From NCBI GenBank assembly GCA_005879655.1, contig VBJK01000179.1:1-9646 (forward strand): a stretch of DNA of 9,646 nt, read 5' to 3'. Below, one piece after another: positions 5,748 to 9,646 of this stretch. The position numbers and the translations under genes are program-made. Every line of letters begins with the position of its first letter. Position 1 is the stretch's first letter. The notes under the pieces were generated by a model. It was not told the origin of the DNA and did no database searches. It saw only the letters and a program-made list of their open reading frames with translations. Source of the DNA: Chloroflexota bacterium (GTDB taxonomy: Bacteria; Chloroflexota; Ktedonobacteria; Ktedonobacterales; Ktedonobacteraceae).

Positions 5748-7481
5748 ATGAAAGGTAGTGTGAAGAAGTTCTTCATAAGCTCTCTGGCGTTAACAATTGT
5801 TACGTTTAGCGCTCTCTTGGCTGTTGGGGGGGTATTTCATGTGTATGGGCAAGCGTCAGCCGCAGCTGGAGTGAGTAGTGTGACCGAGCACACGACGCCT
5901 GGCGGAAATCCTTGGGGAACTGCTTTTGATAGTAGTGGTCGAGTTTGGGTGGCAATGCCCGGCTGCGATCTCGCGCCCAGTTGCCCTAGCAGTACTGCTC
6001 CTGGTAAGCTGGGTTTGTTTGATCCTGTGTCCCATAGCTGGGTGACTACCGTTTCCCTACCCAAGGGATATGGGCAACCGCTCTTTGTCGCTATCGATCA
6101 AAATGGCAAAGTGTGGTTTACGATGCCCGTGACAAATGCTATTGGTAGGTATGACCCGTCAACAACCAATGTATCCCAATGGGCTGTACCAACTGCTAGC
6201 TCTGGTCCCTGGGGCCTCGCTATTGACTCAGACGGAACCATCTGGTTTACTGAGCATTACGGGAACAAGATAGGCTCCTATGATCCTGATACAAATAGTT
6301 TTGAAGAAAAAGCTACTACTGCTACTAATAGTAATCCTTACGGTATTACTGTGGATAAATCAGATAATATCTGGTTCACTGAGAATGTTGATACTGTTGC
6401 GCAAATTGGCAAATATAGTAGCGAAGGAGTATTGAGTGAGTATAAAATACGTAACACGCCAACGGGTGGTACTGGTCTCACGCCTCACCAGATCACAATA
6501 GATCAGAATGGCAATATCTGGTGGTCAGAGGGCTGGGTTCATGCCGTTGGCATGCTCAATCCTGCTGCTGCTCAACCAGGAACGAATAATGGGGTGAAGG
6601 AATATAGTTATACTCCCTCTTGTAGCTCTTGTGGCTCACATACTTCGGGTATTAAAGCTGGTAAACAGGGTCTGATCTGGTTGGATGATTCGCTGCAAAA
6701 TACGTTCGGTTCTTTTCCTATTGGTGGTGGGGCATTCTCTTTCACTAATACTGCGGGACATCCCCATGATGGCCTCAATGTTGATGCACAAAATAGGATC
6801 TGGTTTGATGAGGAATTTGCCAATAAATTAGCGGTGGCTATTCCATCATCTGTCTCTGTAACAGCTACAGCGACCTCAAAGCCTGCTTCACCGACGCCAA
6901 CTCCCGCTCCAGGAACCGTGCTGGGACAAGATACGTTCCAGCGAGCCAACCAGTCTCTGTGGGGCAAGGCTTCAGACGGACAGAGCTGGGGTGGTGATGC
7001 CAATACCAATAATGTGTTCTCCATCTCCAACAATAGTGGGCGTGTCTCAAATACTAGTAGTACCAGCTATAGTGCTGTGTTGGGGGCGACTGCTTCTAAT
7101 ACAGAAGTGACTACGAGTGGTTCAATCAGTTCCTTCAGCAATAGCAACTTCGGTCCAGTCCTTCGCTGGACGGATGGGAATAATTGGTATAAAGCCTTTA
7201 TTGATGGCTCAAGCTTGACTATGCAGAAGAAGGTCAATGGTGCTACTACGATCATCAAGAGTGTCTCGTTTGCAGCGGCTTCTGCAACGTCGTACACCAT
7301 TCATTTTCGTATCACAGGCTCGACCTTGACGGCGAATGTGTGGGCTTCTGCTGGTACTGAACCTGCTGGTTGGATGCTAACTGCAACTGATAGCTCTTTG
7401 ACTAGCGGGTATGGTGGTCTACGTACCCTTACGCAGAGTGGTACCCTTACGATTACATCATTGGTAACAAAGTCGCTCTAA
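5748..7481 (+). CDS. secreted Vgb-like seven-bladed beta-propeller with C-terminal lectin-like domain
   Basis: A 577-residue exported protein. The signal peptide (about 1-35) has a KKFF start, a long hydrophobic core and a YGQASA-AA cleavage region. Residues about 45-368 hold seven propeller repeats of the form P-x-G/Q-I-x-V/I-D-x-x-G-x-I-W-F-T-E...N-x-I-G-x-Y-D-P, beginning near 55, 111, 154, 197, 246, 300 and 339. This resembles virginiamycin B lyase (Vgb)/streptogramin-lyase-like propellers. H298, H340 and E355 in the last two blades have nearly the spacing I recall for the Vgb catalytic residues. A Thr/Pro linker (370-390) leads to a beta-rich domain (about 393-577, DTFQRANQSLWG ... WTDGNNWYKAFIDG ... 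GGLRT) resembling LamG/concanavalin-like lectin folds. Secretion and the lectin-like domain suggest binding or cleaving an external polymer rather than antibiotic resistance. The start has AAGGAAGG 9 nt upstream. An intrinsic terminator follows the stop. Confidence 0.88.
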   Translation: MKGSVKKFFISSLALTIVTFSALLAVGGVFHVYGQASAAAGVSSVTEHTTPGGNPWGTAFDSSGRVWVAMPGCDLAPSCPSSTAPGKLGLFDPVSHSWVTTVSLPKGYGQPLFVAIDQNGKVWFTMPVTNAIGRYDPSTTNVSQWAVPTASSGPWGLAIDSDGTIWFTEHYGNKIGSYDPDTNSFEEKATTATNSNPYGITVDKSDNIWFTENVDTVAQIGKYSSEGVLSEYKIRNTPTGGTGLTPHQITIDQNGNIWWSEGWVHAVGMLNPAAAQPGTNNGVKEYSYTPSCSSCGSHTSGIKAGKQGLIWLDDSLQNTFGSFPIGGGAFSFTNTAGHPHDGLNVDAQNRIWFDEEFANKLAVAIPSSVSVTATATSKPASPTPTPAPGTVLGQDTFQRANQSLWGKASDGQSWGGDANTNNVFSISNNSGRVSNTSSTSYSAVLGATASNTEVTTSGSISSFSNSNFGPVLRWTDGNNWYKAFIDGSSLTMQKKVNGATTIIKSVSFAAASATSYTIHFRITGSTLTANVWASAGTEPAGWMLTATDSSLTSGYGGLRTLTQSGTLTITSLVTKSL

Positions 7482-7510
7482 GTTCTGTGTCCATCTACAA
7501 GAGCACGAGC

Positions 7511-7552
7511 ATATCCAGATCAGGTCTTCCCCGATCTGGATATCTTTCTTTT
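7511..7552 (+). terminator. strong intrinsic terminator of the envelope gene block
   Basis: ATATCCAGATC (7511-7521) and GATCTGGATAT (7533-7543) form a perfect 11-bp stem with an 11-nt loop, followed by TCTTTCTTTT. It lies 30 nt after the stop of the propeller gene and reads on the plus strand. On the minus strand no T-run follows. Confidence 0.88.
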
Positions 7553-7568
7553 AGAGAGTCATGCGTTT

Positions 7569-7585
7569 GGTCGGTCTGTCCGACC
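7569..7585. terminator. small hairpin between convergent genes
   Basis: GGTCGG and CCGACC form a 6-bp stem around a 5-nt loop in the gap between the propeller gene and the convergent FHA gene. There is no T-run on either strand. It may help end FHA transcripts, but this is weak. Confidence 0.3.
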
Positions 7586-7639
7586 TATACCTGCTTATGC
7601 CGGAGGTTGCACTTCTGCTCCACTTTCTCCCACTCGCTC

Positions 7640-7957
7640 TTACGAGTATTCAAAACGCACCTTCACCCTCCCAAACTGTAAAAGATCCCCATCATGCAAA
7701 GCATACTCCTGCCCTGGCGTGAGGACGACCCCATTTAATCTGGTCTTATTGATACTGTTGAGATCCTCAACGAGATAATCCTGCTTCTCAGCAATCCTGG
7801 CATGCCGCCGTCCCACGGTGCGACTTGTCAGGTTAATATCTGGATCTGTCTGCAAAGTTGGATCGTGTCGTCCTATCGTGATGGGCGAGGTATCCAGCGA
7901 GATGGACTCCCCTGTCTCAAGCACGATGAGGCGGGCTTCTTTGCGAACAGGTGACAT
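7640..7957 (-). CDS. small FHA-domain protein
   Basis: Forkhead-associated domains bind phosphothreonine peptides. The 105-residue protein is a single FHA domain: SITIGRHDP-like entry (PITIGRHDP, 25-33, with Gly29-Arg30), VGRRHARI (48-55), YLVEDLNSINKTRLNG (61-76) and DGDLLQFGRVKVRF (89-102). It differs from the consensus in that the Ser of S-R-x-H is Gly49, and the Gly of N-G-T is Lys71. Arg30, His52, Asn70, Asn75 and Gly76 are kept. I chose the ATG at 7957 because GGAAGGAG lies 9 nt upstream. An in-frame ATG at 7993 would add 12 residues but has only a weak site. It has no kinase, phosphatase or secretion gene beside it here, so its partner is unknown. A hairpin (ACTCG/CGAGT) holds the stop codon in its loop. 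Confidence 0.9.
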   Translation of the reverse strand: MSPVRKEARLIVLETGESISLDTSPITIGRHDPTLQTDPDINLTSRTVGRRHARIAEKQDYLVEDLNSINKTRLNGVVLTPGQEYALHDGDLLQFGRVKVRFEYS

Positions 7958-8389
7958 AGCCAAAAGCTCCTTCCCTGTGTTTTTGGCAATCATTGAATGA
8001 TCTTGCTCTTCAAAAGCGTATCATGCTCATGCACAAAATACAAGTAGATTAGTATATCTCAGGTATACGACGATCATCCCCAACTGAATAGAGGGAAGGG
8101 AGTCAACAACCCTCACAGGAGGAGATGCGTTGACGGCTTTGGAGAACGAGATGCTTGGCTTCAGGTCGCCCAATGTTCTGGCGCTACCACTGCCATTTTC
8201 AATTTACTATCTATACATTTATAATTCTTGTTGCTCTCAACAGAACGATGGGCTATCGCCATCTTGGTGTATGGATGAGCAAGAAAGACGAGCGAAGTGT
8301 GAGCGCTTGTTTTGTACGATCAGGTTTGCTTGTGTTGTAGCAGCTGATGGAATATGCTGTGGCCCGGCTTCTGGTGGCGATGGTCTTTT
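7958..8389. other. gene-poor intergenic region between FHA and cbiO
   Basis: About 430 nt without a convincing gene. A minus-strand TATACT (8051-8056) could be the -10 of the FHA gene, with no clear -35. On the plus strand a perfect AGGAGG (8117-8122) precedes ATG-CGT-TGA (8125-8133) and an overlapping TTG at 8130 that opens a 101-codon frame running to 8435, into cbiO on the other strand. The predicted peptide is Cys-rich and matches nothing I know. I see no terminator after cbiO and no riboswitch. Confidence 0.4.
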
Positions 8390-9205
8390 TCATACTCCGG
8401 TCCCGTCTGCGTGCTCGACTGGCATGCCGAGCTGATGGAGATGAGGATGGATCAAATTGGCCTCAATCAGCAGATCTCGATCTGCCAAGATCCTCTCTGG
8501 CGTTCCATCCGCGAGCACGCGCCGCTGCTCACCAATCACCAGCACCCGCGTCGCAATCAGCGGCACAATCTCCAATTCATGGGTAGCAGTGATGATCGTT
8601 TTGCCAGCTGCCCCAAGCTTGCGAATCAGATTGACCAGTACCCATTTGGTACGCGGGTCCAGTGAGGCAGTCGGTTCATCCAGCAGCAACACCTCTGGAT
8701 GCAAAGACAGGACGGAGGCGATGGCTGCACGCTTTTTCTCTCCCCCTGAAAGTTCAAACGGTGCCCGCTGTCCCAGATGCGTGATCTCCATCTGGGACAG
8801 AGCTTCCTGACATCGCTCTTGCACATCCTTGGCACAGAGTCCCAGTTGCAGCGGCCCGAAGGCCACATCATCAAAGATGGTTGCGCTAAAGAGTTGAATA
8901 TCGGGGTCCTGAAAGACGAGTCCCACCTCCCGATGGAAATGAAAAGCATCCTCTCCCGCCGCGACAGCCTTGATTTCGTGTCCCAGCACGTTCATCGTTC
9001 CAGAAGTGGGGGCGTAGATCCCGTCGAGAATTTTGAGCAAGGTTGATTTGCCGCTACCATTGGCTCCTAGCAGTGCTACCTGCTCTCCCCTAGCGATGGA
9101 AAGATTGATACCATCCAGGGCGACCTGCCGACCATTGTAAAGATAGCGAACGGCCTGTAACGTAATAATCGGATCATTGACATCAAGATGATCAGAAGAG
9201 GTCAT
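8390..9205 (-). CDS. cbiO: ECF cobalt/nickel-type transporter ATPase CbiO
   Basis: The 271-residue ATP-binding subunit of an energy-coupling-factor importer. Motifs in order: Walker A GANGSGKST (47-55), Q-loop VFQDPDIQLF (97-106; CbiO proteins usually have DPDDQ here), ABC signature LSGGEKKR (152-159), Walker B VLLLDEPTASLD (172-183) and the switch His in THE (209). The C-terminus is His-rich (LIHPHLHQLGMPVEH, 251-265), as often seen in CbiO/NikO. I chose the ATG at 9205: GGGAGGG lies 8 nt upstream, and the ATG overlaps the TGA of cbiQ (ATGA), which implies coupling. Starting further upstream would add 22 residues unlike the family. It powers import through CbiQ with an S component (CbiM or similar) that must lie beyond the right edge. 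Cobalt versus nickel cannot be decided here. Confidence 0.93.
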   Translation of the reverse strand: MTSSDHLDVNDPIITLQAVRYLYNGRQVALDGINLSIARGEQVALLGANGSGKSTLLKILDGIYAPTSGTMNVLGHEIKAVAAGEDAFHFHREVGLVFQDPDIQLFSATIFDDVAFGPLQLGLCAKDVQERCQEALSQMEITHLGQRAPFELSGGEKKRAAIASVLSLHPEVLLLDEPTASLDPRTKWVLVNLIRKLGAAGKTIITATHELEIVPLIATRVLVIGEQRRVLADGTPERILADRDLLIEANLIHPHLHQLGMPVEHADGTGV

Positions 9206-9646
9206 AGGACATACCCTCCCAGGAAGACCACGACGATTGCAAAGACGAACACCGCAGCAAGTAGGAGCCAATCCTTGGTGTCCATGTGGTAGTTGCTATA
9301 GGTGCGTACCTCGCCTGTAAAGCCACGTGCAGCCATCGCAGCATAGACATTGGTACTCATTTGAAAGGAGCGATTCATCAAGGTACTCATCGATGCACTC
9401 ACCCAGCGGCGCTGCTCTTGTCCGCTACTTCGTCCAACCGTCCGGCTCTTGCGTGCCTCGAACATGCCATTGGCCGTGTGCAAGAAGAGAAAGATATAGC
9501 GATACGTCATCGAGAGCAGCAAGATGAACACCTGGGGAACGCGGAAGGCTTGCAAACTCTTGAGGATATCGGCCCAGGGAGTCGTGATGATGAGCAGGAC
9601 GGCCAGCGAGACGGAGACCCCAACCCTGGCAACAAAGAGCAAGGCC
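9202..9646 (-). CDS. cbiQ: ECF transporter transmembrane (T) component CbiQ, 5' truncated by window edge
   Basis: The frame is open to the right edge, so the N-terminal part is outside the window. The visible 147 residues include a hydrophobic helix (ARVGVSVSLAVLLIITTP), then WADILKSLQAFRVPQVFILLLSMTYRYIFLFL, a typical CbiQ stretch. Next comes the cytoplasmic coupling region with MFEARKSR and MNRSFQMSTNVYAAMAARGFTGEVRT; the Ala-Arg-Gly signature there contacts the ATPases. A last helix (WLLLAAVFVFAIVVVFLGGYVL) ends the protein. CbiQ links the metal-binding S component to CbiO. Its TGA overlaps the cbiO start by four bases (ATGA), so the two are made together. Confidence 0.93.
   Translation of the reverse strand, partial: ALLFVARVGVSVSLAVLLIITTPWADILKSLQAFRVPQVFILLLSMTYRYIFLFLHTANGMFEARKSRTVGRSSGQEQRRWVSASMSTLMNRSFQMSTNVYAAMAARGFTGEVRTYSNYHMDTKDWLLLAAVFVFAIVVVFLGGYVL

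Noticed and set aside
5748..7481. Calling the propeller protein a streptogramin resistance lyase (vgb)
   Set aside because: It is exported, much longer than Vgb and fused to a lectin-like domain; the His/His/Glu pattern alone does not establish that substrate.
8040..8130. Possible metal or cobalamin riboswitch next to the cbiQO genes
   Set aside because: The genes run right to left, so their leader lies outside the window to the right; this stretch is downstream of them and shows no conserved riboswitch core.
8155..8340. Plus-strand 61-codon frame in the FHA-cbiO gap
   Set aside because: Unlike the TTG frame it has no ribosome binding site, and its product is rich in Trp, Phe and Met with no family pattern; likely a chance frame.
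9205..9271. Upstream extension of cbiO by 22 residues
   Set aside because: The added residues (Cys- and Arg-rich) do not resemble CbiO N-termini and are translated from cbiQ in another frame; the ATG at 9205 has a ribosome binding site and the ATGA overlap.

Overview
The window looks like chromosomal DNA from a Chloroflexota bacterium, most likely a Ktedonobacteria-type organism. This is inference from the gene mix, not from a marker phylogeny. The clues are a ribosomal rpsP-khpA-rimM cluster with single-domain KhpA, a lipoprotein with a DUF4352-like domain, a secreted beta-propeller protein with a Thr/Pro-rich linker and a lectin-like C-terminal domain, a solo FHA protein and an ECF-type metal transporter. 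Base composition is moderate. No tRNA, rRNA, CRISPR array or intact insertion sequence is visible.

Left part (1-1400). The C-terminal part of a GtrB/DPM1-like membrane glycosyltransferase (+) enters from the left edge. A 76-bp near-perfect palindrome separates it from a convergent small two-helix membrane protein (-). That gene has a clear sigma70-type promoter, and its annotated start codon lies inside an 11-bp inverted repeat. Next comes a 74-residue, probably HTH/excisionase-like protein (-) with a strong ribosome binding site.

Translation cluster (1366-2693, all -). rpsP, khpA and rimM run from a consensus-like promoter (TTGACA, 17 nt, TATCCT) through a structured leader of about 128 nt. 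khpA and rimM are joined TAA/ATG with no spacer. A stem with a U-run follows rimM. trmD and rplS, often next in this cluster, are absent. Upstream lies a DedA/VTT-family membrane protein (-).

Envelope/secretion block (3670-7552, all +). A Spinster-like MFS transporter is followed 30 nt later by a lipoprotein, then by a secreted seven-bladed Vgb-like propeller protein, and the block is closed by a strong intrinsic terminator. The first two genes are probably co-transcribed. The third may belong with them but has a 113-nt leader holding a perfect 15-bp tandem duplication.

Right part (7640-9646, all -). A small FHA protein lacks the usual phosphothreonine-contacting Ser. A gene-poor stretch of about 430 nt follows. 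Last is a cbiQ-cbiO pair (ECF cobalt/nickel-type transporter, T and A components) with overlapping stop and start codons; cbiQ runs off the right edge.

I did not find a convincing new multi-gene system. The best leads are the 38-bp hairpin between convergent genes, the retained Vgb-like His/His/Glu pattern in a secreted propeller fused to a lectin-like domain, the structured rpsP leader and the atypical FHA domain.
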